Part shown: one piece after another, positions 23,621 to 30,561 of the stretch
Layout of the letters: each line of letters begins with the position of its first letter
How positions within the stretch are numbered: position 1 is the stretch's first letter
Source: Methanocorpusculum sp. UBA424
GTDB taxonomy: Archaea > Halobacteriota > Methanomicrobia > Methanomicrobiales > Methanocorpusculaceae
Length of the DNA stretch: 30,561 bases
NCBI GenBank assembly: GCA_002498375.1
Contig: DAHC01000013.1
Coordinates: forward strand, 1-30,561
Direction: 5' to 3'
Notes under the pieces: model-generated
Database searches by the model: none
The model's input: only the letters and a program-made list of their open reading frames with translations
Told to the model about the DNA's origin: nothing
Program-made: the position numbers and the translations under genes

Positions 23621-24817
23621 ATGATTGACACCGGATCTGTTGCCTGGGTACTTGCTTCAACTGCCCTAGTACTGTTAATGACACCTGCCCTAGGTCTTTT
23701 CTACGGCGGCATGGTTCGCAAAAAGAACTTTATTTCTGTTCTGATGCTCGTATTCGCATCACTCATGATCGTGATCCTCCAGTGGTTCCTGCTTGGGTAC
23801 TCGCTGGTGTTTGGCACCGACATGCTGGTGATCGGCGGTCTCGAACATCTCGGTTTTGCCGGGGTGGGTTATGGGACTGAACTCGGACTTCAAATACCCG
23901 ACATGTTGTTTGCCGCATTCCAGATGACGTTTGCCGGTCTCACCCTCGCGATCATCGTCTCGGGTGTTGCCGAACGCGTGAAGTTCGGCGCGTTCCTGCT
24001 TTTCGGCGTTCTCTGGACGACGTTCGTGTATGACCCGATCGCCCACTGGTTATGGGGCGGCGGCTGGCTCCAGCAGCTCGGCGCTCTCGATTTCGCCGGA
24101 GGGACGGTCGTCCATATCAGTGCAGGATTCAGCGCACTCGCTCTTGCCATCTACATTGGTAAACGGTCAGGGTTCGGTTCATACCACTTGAACCCCCAGA
24201 ACATTCCTCTCACATTCTTCGCAGGCGGCGTTCTGCTTTTCGGCTGGATGGGATTCAACGGAGGCAGCGCCCTTGCCGCGAATGACGTCGCCATACATGC
24301 GATAATGGTAACACTGATCTCCGCCGCCGCTGGAACGATCTCCTGGATGATCGCAAACTGGCGGCACGGAAAACCCAGTTCACTTGGGTTCATCTCCGGA
24401 ACCATCGCCGGTCTTGGAGCGATCACTCCCGCCGCAGGATTCGTCAATATGTGGGCCGCACTCCTCATCGGAACGGTCGCCGGAATTCTTTGTTACTACG
24501 CACTTATCTGGAGAGTCAAGAAAGGATTCGATGAGAGTCTCGATGCCTGGTCGATCCATGGCGTCGGCGGATTCTGGGGAACCATCGCCTGCGGTATTTT
24601 TGCGACAGCGGCCGTCGGCGGGGCATCCGGACTCATTGAAGGAAATGCCTATCTCTTAGGCATCCAGATCCTCAACGCCTGCGTGACCGCGGTGTTTGCC
24701 TTCGGTATGACCTATCTCCTTGCCTGGATCGTGGACAAGACGGTCGGTCTGCGGGTCTCCGAGGACGAGGAATACATCGGTCTGGACCTCACGCTCCACG
24801 GCGAGATGGTCAGATAA
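23621..24817 (+). CDS. amt: Ammonium transporter Amt/MEP family
   Basis: A membrane channel for ammonium/ammonia uptake. The 398-residue protein has the expected eleven membrane segments and family motifs: GLFYGGMVRKKN near helix 1, FAGLTLAIIVSG with AERVKF, the first pore histidine in GGTVVHISAGFSAL (about 165), GWMGFNGGSALAAN, and the second pore histidine in DAWSIHGVGGFWGT (about 313). Both pore histidines are kept, so transport should work. It starts at ATG 23621 with GGAG about 12 bases before it. A T8 run (24831-24838) ends it. In most archaea amt is followed by a GlnK/PII gene; here the next gene is an FdhD-like gene behind a terminator, so any PII partner is elsewhere. Confidence 0.96.
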   Translation: MIDTGSVAWVLASTALVLLMTPALGLFYGGMVRKKNFISVLMLVFASLMIVILQWFLLGYSLVFGTDMLVIGGLEHLGFAGVGYGTELGLQIPDMLFAAFQMTFAGLTLAIIVSGVAERVKFGAFLLFGVLWTTFVYDPIAHWLWGGGWLQQLGALDFAGGTVVHISAGFSALALAIYIGKRSGFGSYHLNPQNIPLTFFAGGVLLFGWMGFNGGSALAANDVAIHAIMVTLISAAAGTISWMIANWRHGKPSSLGFISGTIAGLGAITPAAGFVNMWAALLIGTVAGILCYYALIWRVKKGFDESLDAWSIHGVGGFWGTIACGIFATAAVGGASGLIEGNAYLLGIQILNACVTAVFAFGMTYLLAWIVDKTVGLRVSEDEEYIGLDLTLHGEMVR

Positions 24818-24830
24818 TTCTCCCAACATC

Positions 24831-24838
24831 TTTTTTTT
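24831..24838 (+). terminator. T8 terminator after amt
   Basis: An uninterrupted T-run 13 bases after the amt stop, followed by a GC-rich segment. Confidence 0.5.
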
Positions 24839-24965
24839 AGCAGGGCCCTGCCCGGCAATTATCCATACTCCTATTAGGTATCACGCCAAAATACTGGATT
24901 AGCTATTCACTGAAGATTTTCGAGAAAAACTTCCAATCGTGAGAGAGCCCATCCAAGGAACGACC

Positions 24966-26480
24966 ATGACCCGGCACGATCAATCAGCCGAAGAGAGCGG
25001 CATAATTAAAAAACAGCCAGCACTCCTCTGGAAAGACGGAGAAAACACGCAAATCAGCGACATCGTGGCATGCGAAGACGAGATCATCCTGCATCTGAAC
25101 GGCCGGGAATTTCTGCACATCATCGCCAGCAGCGATATGCTCGAAGAGTTTGGCGCAGGGTTTTTTATTGCCGCCGGGATCGCGAAAAAGATACGGTCCG
25201 TCAGGGTCGACGGCAGAAACGTATTCGTCGAGGCGGAGGTGTATCCCGACATGGGCGCCCGCGATGGATTCACTCCTGCAGAAAAAAAAGGCCGCATCAC
25301 CTCATCGCTGATCATTGAGCCGAAAGACGTTTTCGCCGTTCGCGAGGCCATGAACGTGGATGTCTGGCAGCAGACCGGCGGTCTCCACTGCGCCGCATTA
25401 TGGCATGACCAGAAAATCATCGCCGTGTCAAGTGATATCGGGAGACACAACGCCGTCGACAAACTGATTGGATTCATGACACTGCACGGCATTACTCCCG
25501 GCGAATGCGTTCTGGGATGCACAGGCAGGCAGCCGAGAGGGATGGTGATGAAGGCAGTCAACGCCGGGATCCCCGTGATCGTCGGCAGGACCGCGGTGAC
25601 CTATCCCGGAGCGATGCTCGCAAAAGAGGAGGGTGTTACCCTGATCGGTTTTGCACGGGAGAACCGGTTTACTGTGTATTCGCATCCTGAAAGGATCGCC
25701 GGGTTTCCCGCAGACGAGCCGAATGATGAGACCTGCCGGTGTAATGAGATGCAGCTTCCCGGCTGGAGATACGACAACGGAACGGTGGCCAGATCCGTTG
25801 ATCCGGTGGTTGCCGAAGATACGATTACTCTGTATCTGAACGGAGAAAAATATCTGGACAATGTCGCAACGCCGGAGTCGCTCGATGAACTCGGCGCAGG
25901 TTTTTTTCTTGCCGCCGGGATCGCAAAAAAGATCCGGTCGGTCGAAGTCAGGGGAACGGATATATTCGTGGAGGCGGAAAAGACCGCAGACATCAGCGGG
26001 CAGATGGAATCGGCCGGAGGATTTTGTCCGCAGGGATCAGCCGGCTGCGTGACCGGCGAGGTGCAGATCACCCCAACGGAGATATTTGCAGTACGTGACC
26101 GGCTGAACACCGAACAGTGGGACAAGACCGGGGCGCTGCACTGCGCAGTCCTTTATCATAAGGGAGATGTGGTTTTCTCCGCAAACGACATCGGCAGGCA
26201 TAATGCCGTCGACAAAGTCATCGGCTATATGACCCGGAATCATCTGCCTGCAGGCGAGTGCGTCCTCGGGTGTACAGGCCGCATGCCGCAGGGAATGGTA
26301 GCCAAAGCGGCAAATGCCGGGATACCGGTCATCGTATCGCGAGCGGCCGCAACCTCCGCCGGAGCGGCGCTTGCCGAACAATCCGGGATCACGCTGATCT
26401 GTTTTGCCAGGCCGCCCCGGTTCACCGTTTACTCGCATCCGGAAAGGGTCGTCGGCCTTGAATACGAAAAAGGCGTCTAA
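24966..26480 (+). CDS. Tandemly duplicated FdhD-like protein
   Basis: FdhD is the sulfurtransferase that passes sulfur to the molybdenum/tungsten cofactor of formate dehydrogenase; it is normally about 260-280 residues. This product has 504 residues in two homologous halves. TGGLHCAALW (about 137) recurs as TGALHCAVLY (about 388), DIGRHNAVDK (about 157) recurs at about 408, GECVLGCTG and NAGIPVIV also recur, and each half ends in RFTVYSHPER. The repeat period is about 251 residues. The canonical CxxC sulfur-carrying loop before the TGGxHxA motif is not visible in either half; instead each half has HCA and CVLGCTG cysteines. The start is ATG 24966 because AAGGAA (24955-24960) is a proper ribosome site; GTG 24939 has none. 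A pseudo-dimer with altered chemistry is a fair guess. No formate dehydrogenase genes are adjacent. Confidence 0.85.
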   Translation: MTRHDQSAEESGIIKKQPALLWKDGENTQISDIVACEDEIILHLNGREFLHIIASSDMLEEFGAGFFIAAGIAKKIRSVRVDGRNVFVEAEVYPDMGARDGFTPAEKKGRITSSLIIEPKDVFAVREAMNVDVWQQTGGLHCAALWHDQKIIAVSSDIGRHNAVDKLIGFMTLHGITPGECVLGCTGRQPRGMVMKAVNAGIPVIVGRTAVTYPGAMLAKEEGVTLIGFARENRFTVYSHPERIAGFPADEPNDETCRCNEMQLPGWRYDNGTVARSVDPVVAEDTITLYLNGEKYLDNVATPESLDELGAGFFLAAGIAKKIRSVEVRGTDIFVEAEKTADISGQMESAGGFCPQGSAGCVTGEVQITPTEIFAVRDRLNTEQWDKTGALHCAVLYHKGDVVFSANDIGRHNAVDKVIGYMTRNHLPAGECVLGCTGRMPQGMVAKAANAGIPVIVSRAAATSAGAALAEQSGITLICFARPPRFTVYSHPERVVGLEYEKGV

Positions 26481-26551
26481 ACTCTATTGTTTCGACTCCG
26501 GTCCCTCTCTTTTTTTACCGGATTCGCGGCCGGACCGCACACAATCAGATG

Positions 26552-26560
26552 CTATTTATC
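26552..26560 (+). promoter_or_regulatory. TATA box of the 120-residue gene
   Basis: CTATTTATC is identical to the box before the AttH-like gene and lies about 28 bases before the ATG at 26584, which points to a leaderless or nearly leaderless mRNA. Confidence 0.55.
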
Positions 26561-26583
26561 CCCTCACGGAAAACAAATACATC

Positions 26584-26946
26584 ATGACTCTTACGCCAAA
26601 AGATGCACTTCTGCAGTATCATCTCGCCGAGCGGCTGAAACTCGACATAATGATGATCGCTCACCAGTTCGTGACCATACCTTCCCTGAAAAAAGAGGAG
26701 AAGGCCGGGGCAAAAACTATTCTGATCGCCCTGACCGATGTTCTCGCAAGCGACTGCGAAGCCGCCGCAAAAATGACCGGGGCCGATGAGTTCAATCAGG
26801 CAGCTGCCGTTTTGCTTGCCGTCATCGGCCTTGCCGAGTCGAACCAGTTCGGTCTTGCATCCGACAAATCAGGCGAAGCAATGACCCCGATAACAACCGT
26901 TGCCGCAGGCGCCTTTGCGGTATTACATGAACATGGACTTATCTGA
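26584..26946 (+). CDS. Hypothetical helical protein (120 aa)
   Basis: I do not recognise this family. The start is set at ATG 26584, 28 bases after a TATA box; the open frame extends further upstream, but that part overlaps the FdhD-like gene. The protein is almost all helical, without membrane segments or cysteine clusters: RLKLDIMMIAHQFV, KEEKAGAKTILIALTDVLAS and NQAAAVLLAVIGLAES are amphipathic helices. One cysteine is present (SDCEAAA). It overlaps the start of the nitroreductase gene by 20 bases, so the two are probably coupled. Confidence 0.65.
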   Translation: MTLTPKDALLQYHLAERLKLDIMMIAHQFVTIPSLKKEEKAGAKTILIALTDVLASDCEAAAKMTGADEFNQAAAVLLAVIGLAESNQFGLASDKSGEAMTPITTVAAGAFAVLHEHGLI

Positions 26947-27460
26947 ATTCCAGACCTTCCTTGCGACCCGGTACTCGGTCCGCGAGTATGAACCCGACGG
27001 TCTTACAGAGGAGGAGATGGAGTATCTTCTTCAGGCCGCTTCATCCGCCCCGTCGGCAGGGAATCTCGAAGCATGGGACGTCGTCGTCGTGACCGACCCA
27101 AGCCAGCTCGAGATCCTCGGAGACGCCGCCGGAAACCAGCACCAGATCCCCGACGCGGGGTCTGCCCTTGTCGTCTGCGCAAACTACGTCCGGTCGATGT
27201 CAAGGTATGCCGACAGAGGAATCCTCTTTGCAGTCCAGGATGCCACGATCGCCGCGACCTACATGATGCTTGCGGCCCACGCACTCCGCCTGCATACCTG
27301 CTGGATCGGGGCATTCGACGAGGAAGAGGTCAAAGAAGCCCTCGATCTCCCCGCACACATCCGGCCGGTCGCGATCCTTTCCGTCGGCAGAGGGATGCCG
27401 CCGGAGACACACCCGGAACGTATGGACCCGCAGGATCACGCCCATTACGATTTCTGGTAA
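26927..27460 (+). CDS. Nitroreductase-family FMN oxidoreductase
   Basis: FMN-dependent NAD(P)H oxidoreductases of this family act as dimers on nitro compounds, quinones or flavins. The 177-residue product has the usual opening RYSVREYEPD and EEEMEYLLQAASSAPSAGN (FMN phosphate contact), then the WDVVVVTDP strand, the core helix TIAATYMMLAAHAL, and the closing VAILSVGRGMPPE. The length is normal for short members. Starts at ATG 26927 or ATG 26933 are both possible; TTG 26900 is less likely. It overlaps the preceding 120-residue gene. A T-rich tail (27467-27479) ends it. The natural substrate cannot be inferred. Confidence 0.9.
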   Translation: MNMDLSEFQTFLATRYSVREYEPDGLTEEEMEYLLQAASSAPSAGNLEAWDVVVVTDPSQLEILGDAAGNQHQIPDAGSALVVCANYVRSMSRYADRGILFAVQDATIAATYMMLAAHALRLHTCWIGAFDEEEVKEALDLPAHIRPVAILSVGRGMPPETHPERMDPQDHAHYDFW

Positions 27461-27466
27461 GACACC

Positions 27467-27479
27467 CTTTCTTTTTTTA
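27467..27479 (+). terminator. T-rich terminator after the nitroreductase gene
   Basis: CCTTTCTTTTTTTA begins about five bases after the stop codon. Confidence 0.5.
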
Positions 27480-27552
27480 TTCCCAGATCCGCAGAAAATA
27501 CTCTCCGATTCCAACACGCTCATCTATCTTCACAGCCAATAGCTACTCAACA

Positions 27553-28155
27553 ATGAAGTATGGAGTATCCGTTCAAAACATGATGAGCCTAATGTCATCC
27601 CGCATCGATGCCATTGCTCAGAAGATCTCCTCTGATCAGGTGGATGCATTTCTCGATGCGATCCTAACTGCAGAGCGTATCTATGTGATGGGAGCAGGAA
27701 GATCCGGACTGGTTGCTAAATCCTTTGCGATGCGTCTGATGCACACCGGATTCACCGCGTATGTCGTCGGAGAGACCATCACCCCGGCGATCGGGGAAGA
27801 TGATCTGATCGTTGCCTTTTCCGGATCGGGAAACACAAAAACCATCGGGGATATCGCAGAGACCGCAAAAGGTCTTGGCGCCAAGGTCGCTTTGATCTCA
27901 TCCAATCCGCAGTCGCGTATCGGCCATATCGCAGATTACGTCATTGAGATCGAGACCCAGCGCGATCCCGTCACCTGCGATGCCCATGAGTATGAGATCC
28001 GCCAGATGCTTGGCGAGCACCGGTCCTTCGCCCCGCTTGGCACCATCTTTGAGACCTCTTCGCTGATGTTCGGGGATGCCGTAATCTCGACACTCATGGA
28101 TATGAAGAAGATCGAAGAAGCCGATCTGAAACGCCGCCACACCAACATCGAGTAG
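27553..28155 (+). CDS. hxlB: 6-phospho-3-hexuloisomerase (SIS domain)
   Basis: The enzyme interconverts arabino-3-hexulose-6-phosphate and fructose-6-phosphate. In methanogens it works with hexulose-phosphate synthase to make ribulose-5-phosphate by the reverse ribulose-monophosphate route. The 200-residue product is one SIS domain: helical opening, VMGAGRSGLVAKSFAMRLMH, the sugar-phosphate loop FSGSGNTK, VALISSNPQS, and the C-terminal FAPLGTIFETSSLMFGDA. Length and motifs match archaeal PHI proteins. ATG 27553 is chosen because the upstream open frame runs over the nitroreductase gene. The synthase is not in the window. The aminotransferase gene begins two bases after its stop, so they are co-transcribed. 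Confidence 0.92.
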   Translation: MKYGVSVQNMMSLMSSRIDAIAQKISSDQVDAFLDAILTAERIYVMGAGRSGLVAKSFAMRLMHTGFTAYVVGETITPAIGEDDLIVAFSGSGNTKTIGDIAETAKGLGAKVALISSNPQSRIGHIADYVIEIETQRDPVTCDAHEYEIRQMLGEHRSFAPLGTIFETSSLMFGDAVISTLMDMKKIEEADLKRRHTNIE

Positions 28156-28156
28156 T

Positions 28157-29266
28157 ATGACAGATTTTGCATCACGCGTAAAAGCCATCGATATCTCCGG
28201 TATCAGAAAGATGTTCGAGTCGGCGGCTCCCGGATCCATCAATATGGGTCTCGGCCAGCCTGACTTCGACACCCCGGAGAATATCAAAAACGCTGCGGTC
28301 AAAGCGATCGCAGAAGGAAAAACCGGATATACGAACAATGCAGGAATCGACGAACTGCGTGCCGCGGTCGCCGCAAAACTTCAGACAGAAAACGGCCTCT
28401 CTTTTGAACCGGCCGACGTCCTCATCACCGCGGGCGGATCGGGCGCACTCCACGCCGCGATCCTTTCGCTCGTTGAAAACGGACAGAAAGTCGTCTTCAA
28501 CGATCCGGGATTCGTCTCCTACGGTTCACTTGCAAAGCTTGCAGGCGGGATCCCTGATCCGGTCGCTCTCAGACCCGATCTCCATCTGGATATCGAGGCG
28601 CTGAAAGAGCACTTCTCCGACAAGAACACCAAAGTCATGGTCTTAAACAGCCCGGCGAATCCTACCGGAGCGGTCGAGACGAAAGAGACGATCAGGGCGG
28701 TCGTCGAATCCGCGGCTGATTACGGGGTCACTGTCCTCTCCGACGAAGTGTACGAGAAGTTCTGCTACGGCGATACGGAGTTTGTCAGCGCCGGAACGTT
28801 CGGCGACAACGTTGTCACGATCAACGCAGTAAGCAAGACCTATGCGATGACAGGCTGGCGTATCGGATTTATGGCGGCTTCAAGGGAGATCATCGATCAG
28901 GCGGTCAAGATCCAGCAGTACTCGCTTGCCTGCCCGACATCGATCGCCCAGTATGCGGCGCTCGAGGCATACACCGGAGACCAGTCTTCCATCGGTGTTA
29001 TGAAAAAGGAATATGAAGCACGCAGGAATCTCCTTATCGGCGGACTTCGGGAGATGGGGGTCTCCGTTGATATGCCGGAAGGAGCATTCTACGCGTTCCC
29101 GAAACTTGAACCCGACACGGTAATGAAGATCGTGGCGGCGGGCGTGATCATCACGCCGGGCGCCGCATTCGGCTCGAAGGGTGTCGGATACGCCCGTATG
29201 AGCTATGCAACGTCTCAGGAAAATATAAAAATCGCTCTTGACAGAATACGAACGGTCGTGAATTAA
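28157..29266 (+). CDS. PLP-dependent class I/II aminotransferase (aspartate-type)
   Basis: A fold-type I aminotransferase of 369 residues. Visible marks are MGLGQPDFDTP, YTNNAGIDELR, ITAGGSGALHA (phosphate loop), NSPANPTGA (164-172), LSDEVYEKF with the pyridine-binding Asp196, and the cofactor lysine Lys227 in VSKTYAMTGWRIGF, with an Arg-containing YARMSYAT near the end. This is the aspartate-aminotransferase subgroup; the substrate could be aspartate, an aromatic or a branched amino acid. It starts one base after the hxlB stop and ends with a TAA directly followed by the ATG of the peptidase gene, so it is the middle gene of a three-gene operon. Confidence 0.93.
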   Translation: MTDFASRVKAIDISGIRKMFESAAPGSINMGLGQPDFDTPENIKNAAVKAIAEGKTGYTNNAGIDELRAAVAAKLQTENGLSFEPADVLITAGGSGALHAAILSLVENGQKVVFNDPGFVSYGSLAKLAGGIPDPVALRPDLHLDIEALKEHFSDKNTKVMVLNSPANPTGAVETKETIRAVVESAADYGVTVLSDEVYEKFCYGDTEFVSAGTFGDNVVTINAVSKTYAMTGWRIGFMAASREIIDQAVKIQQYSLACPTSIAQYAALEAYTGDQSSIGVMKKEYEARRNLLIGGLREMGVSVDMPEGAFYAFPKLEPDTVMKIVAAGVIITPGAAFGSKGVGYARMSYATSQENIKIALDRIRTVVN

Positions 29267-30316
29267 ATGGAACTTACCGAAATCAATACATTACTTGAAA
29301 AACTCTCGAATGCACACGGCATTTCCAGCCGTGAATCGGAGATTGCAAAGATCATACGTGCCGAGATCGCAGATTATGTGGATGAGATCAGAACCGATAA
29401 GATGGGCAATCTTATCGCGGTGAAAAAAGGCGGCGACTTCAAGATCATGCTTGCCGCCCATATGGATGAGATCGGCATGATGGTCCAGTTCGTGGATGAT
29501 CACGGGTTCATCAGATTCGTCGCGGTCGGCGGCTGGTATAATCCGGTCATGGTCGGCCAGCGTGTGATCCTTCACGGAGAGAAAGGAGAGGTCTACGGCG
29601 TGCTCGGCAACAAACCCCCGCATGTGATGACCGAAGAGGATAAGAAGAAACCGATCGATATGGCTGATCTGTTCATCGATGTCGGCGCAAAATCCCCCGA
29701 AGAGGTCGAGGCGCTCGGCATTACGGTTGGAACGTCAGTCACGATGGACAGGCAGTACACCAGACTTGCCGGAACCACGGTCACGGGAAAAGCCATGGAC
29801 AACCGTGCCGGCTGTGCGATGCTGATCGGCGCCCTGAAAGAGATGAAGACCAGCCACACCATATACGCAGTTTTCACCGTGCAGGAAGAGGTCGGACTCA
29901 AAGGAGCGAAGACGAGTTCCTTCACGCTGGACCCTGACGTGGCAATCGCGACGGATGTAACGATCCCGGGAGACTCTCCCGGTGTCGAGCGGCGCAAAGC
30001 CCCGGTGTACATGGGTAAAGGGCCGGTCATTGGCATGGCATCGGCGAGCGGCCGCGGTCATCTCGCTGATCCGCGGATCGTCGACTGGCTGGTAAAAACC
30101 GGAAAGAAATTCAACATCCCCTGCCAGATCGAGGTTGGAGACGGCGGCAACACGGATGCGTCCGCCATCAACTTTGAACGCGGCGGGATCCCGAGCGTTC
30201 CCATGTCGGTTCCGGCACGATATATCCACTCACCGGTCGAGGTCATCGACTTAAAGGATCTCGAAGCGGCGATCCATCTGCTCGCAAAAGCGGTCGAAAC
30301 AAAACCAAAATTCTAA
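29267..30316 (+). CDS. M42-family metalloaminopeptidase (TET-type)
   Basis: A cytosolic metal-dependent aminopeptidase that likely forms a twelve-subunit tetrahedral particle, as other archaeal M42 enzymes do, trimming peptides left by the proteasome. The 349-residue protein has all expected metal ligands and catalytic residues: His65 and Asp67 in AAHMDEIG, Asp177 in KAMDNRAG, the Glu206-Glu207 pair in QEEVGLKGA, Asp229 in ATDVTIPGD, and His320 in ARYIHSPVEV. Length is normal. Its ATG abuts the aminotransferase stop, so it is the last gene of the hxlB operon. Specificity (glutamyl, leucyl or lysyl) cannot be read reliably. Confidence 0.95.
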   Translation: MELTEINTLLEKLSNAHGISSRESEIAKIIRAEIADYVDEIRTDKMGNLIAVKKGGDFKIMLAAHMDEIGMMVQFVDDHGFIRFVAVGGWYNPVMVGQRVILHGEKGEVYGVLGNKPPHVMTEEDKKKPIDMADLFIDVGAKSPEEVEALGITVGTSVTMDRQYTRLAGTTVTGKAMDNRAGCAMLIGALKEMKTSHTIYAVFTVQEEVGLKGAKTSSFTLDPDVAIATDVTIPGDSPGVERRKAPVYMGKGPVIGMASASGRGHLADPRIVDWLVKTGKKFNIPCQIEVGDGGNTDASAINFERGGIPSVPMSVPARYIHSPVEVIDLKDLEAAIHLLAKAVETKPKF

Positions 30317-30428
30317 ATTTTTCAAAACTATTATTATATAGGACTTACGCGGTGTGCTCTCAATCAAAAAGCTGACTTACATAAAAGATGTACTTTGATT
30401 TTGTGTACGGGATATTTTTTGACACCTG

Positions 30429-30561
30429 AGAAAAAACCAACCGCGAATCGGCGCGAATCTCGCAAGCCTTTGGCTTGCTCTCAGAATCGGATTTGCTGAT
30501 CCTCACTCTCGCAATCCAGCTTCGCTGTCTTGCTCCTCCCTCATCGGGAACGTTCGGGCAA
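30429..30561 (+). repeat. Intergenic repeat element A, copy 4 (runs off the window)
   Basis: This copy starts AGAAAAAACCAACCGCGAAT and continues through CAGAATCGGATTTGCTGATC to CTCATCGGGAACGTTCGGGC at the window edge. In the slot where the left-arm copy has a CCCTTCGGG hairpin, this one has GCAAGCC-TTT-GGCTTGC (30462-30478). Between 30317 and 30428 I see only AT-rich sequence with a TATA-like TATTATATAG (near 30332) and no gene. Confidence 0.8.

Noticed and set aside
1..30561. tRNA and rRNA genes
   Set aside because: I found no convincing T-arm and anticodon-arm combination and no rRNA-like sequence on either strand by eye; a covariance-model scan could change this.

Overview
The window looks like chromosome from a mesophilic methanogenic archaeon. 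A member of the Methanomicrobiales, perhaps close to Methanocorpusculum, is my best guess, but this is inferred from gene content and not from a database match. The clues are a heterodisulfide-reductase A-like flavoprotein, a 6-phospho-3-hexuloisomerase, a DUF116 protein, a TET/M42 peptidase, bacterial-type UvrA as found in mesophilic archaea, and AT-rich archaeal TATA boxes about 22-35 bases before many starts, often with little or no leader.

Layout. (1) 1-5.7 kb is a type I restriction-modification locus: the 3' part of hsdS, a stretch of inverted repeats and terminators, a small ORF overlapping an ASCH-domain gene, a leader with paired dyads, and a full hsdR. hsdM is presumably upstream of the window. 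(2) 5.7-6.2 kb is repeat-rich intergenic DNA, including an 89-base direct duplication. (3) 12.58-6.24 kb on the minus strand is a tight five-gene operon: gamma-carbonic-anhydrase-like protein, short HdrA-like protein, mtnA-type isomerase, DUF116 protein and uvrA. (4) 12.7-17.65 kb is an island: one AT-rich gene for a 1243-residue protein, lying between composite repeat blocks in opposite orientation. This is the best candidate for an undescribed (probably anti-phage) system. (5) 17.7-22.8 kb holds a CrtC/AttH-like protein (minus), a divergent Mrr-N-domain protein (plus) and a P-type cation ATPase (minus). (6) 22.9-24.8 kb holds a decayed cyclase-family gene, a structured intergenic region and an ammonium transporter gene with no GlnK next to it. 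(7) 24.97-30.3 kb, all plus strand, holds a tandemly duplicated FdhD-like protein, a small helical protein overlapping a nitroreductase, and a tight operon of hexuloisomerase, aminotransferase and M42 peptidase. (8) The window ends inside another copy of the intergenic repeat.

Recurrent intergenic DNA is a major theme. Two element families (A, with GCGAAT words; B, with CACGAAA words) recur between genes, and both carry short hairpins whose stems differ between copies but stay base-paired. The defence-related genes (type I system, Mrr-N protein, 1243-residue protein) sit next to or between these elements, while the metabolic operons do not contain them.
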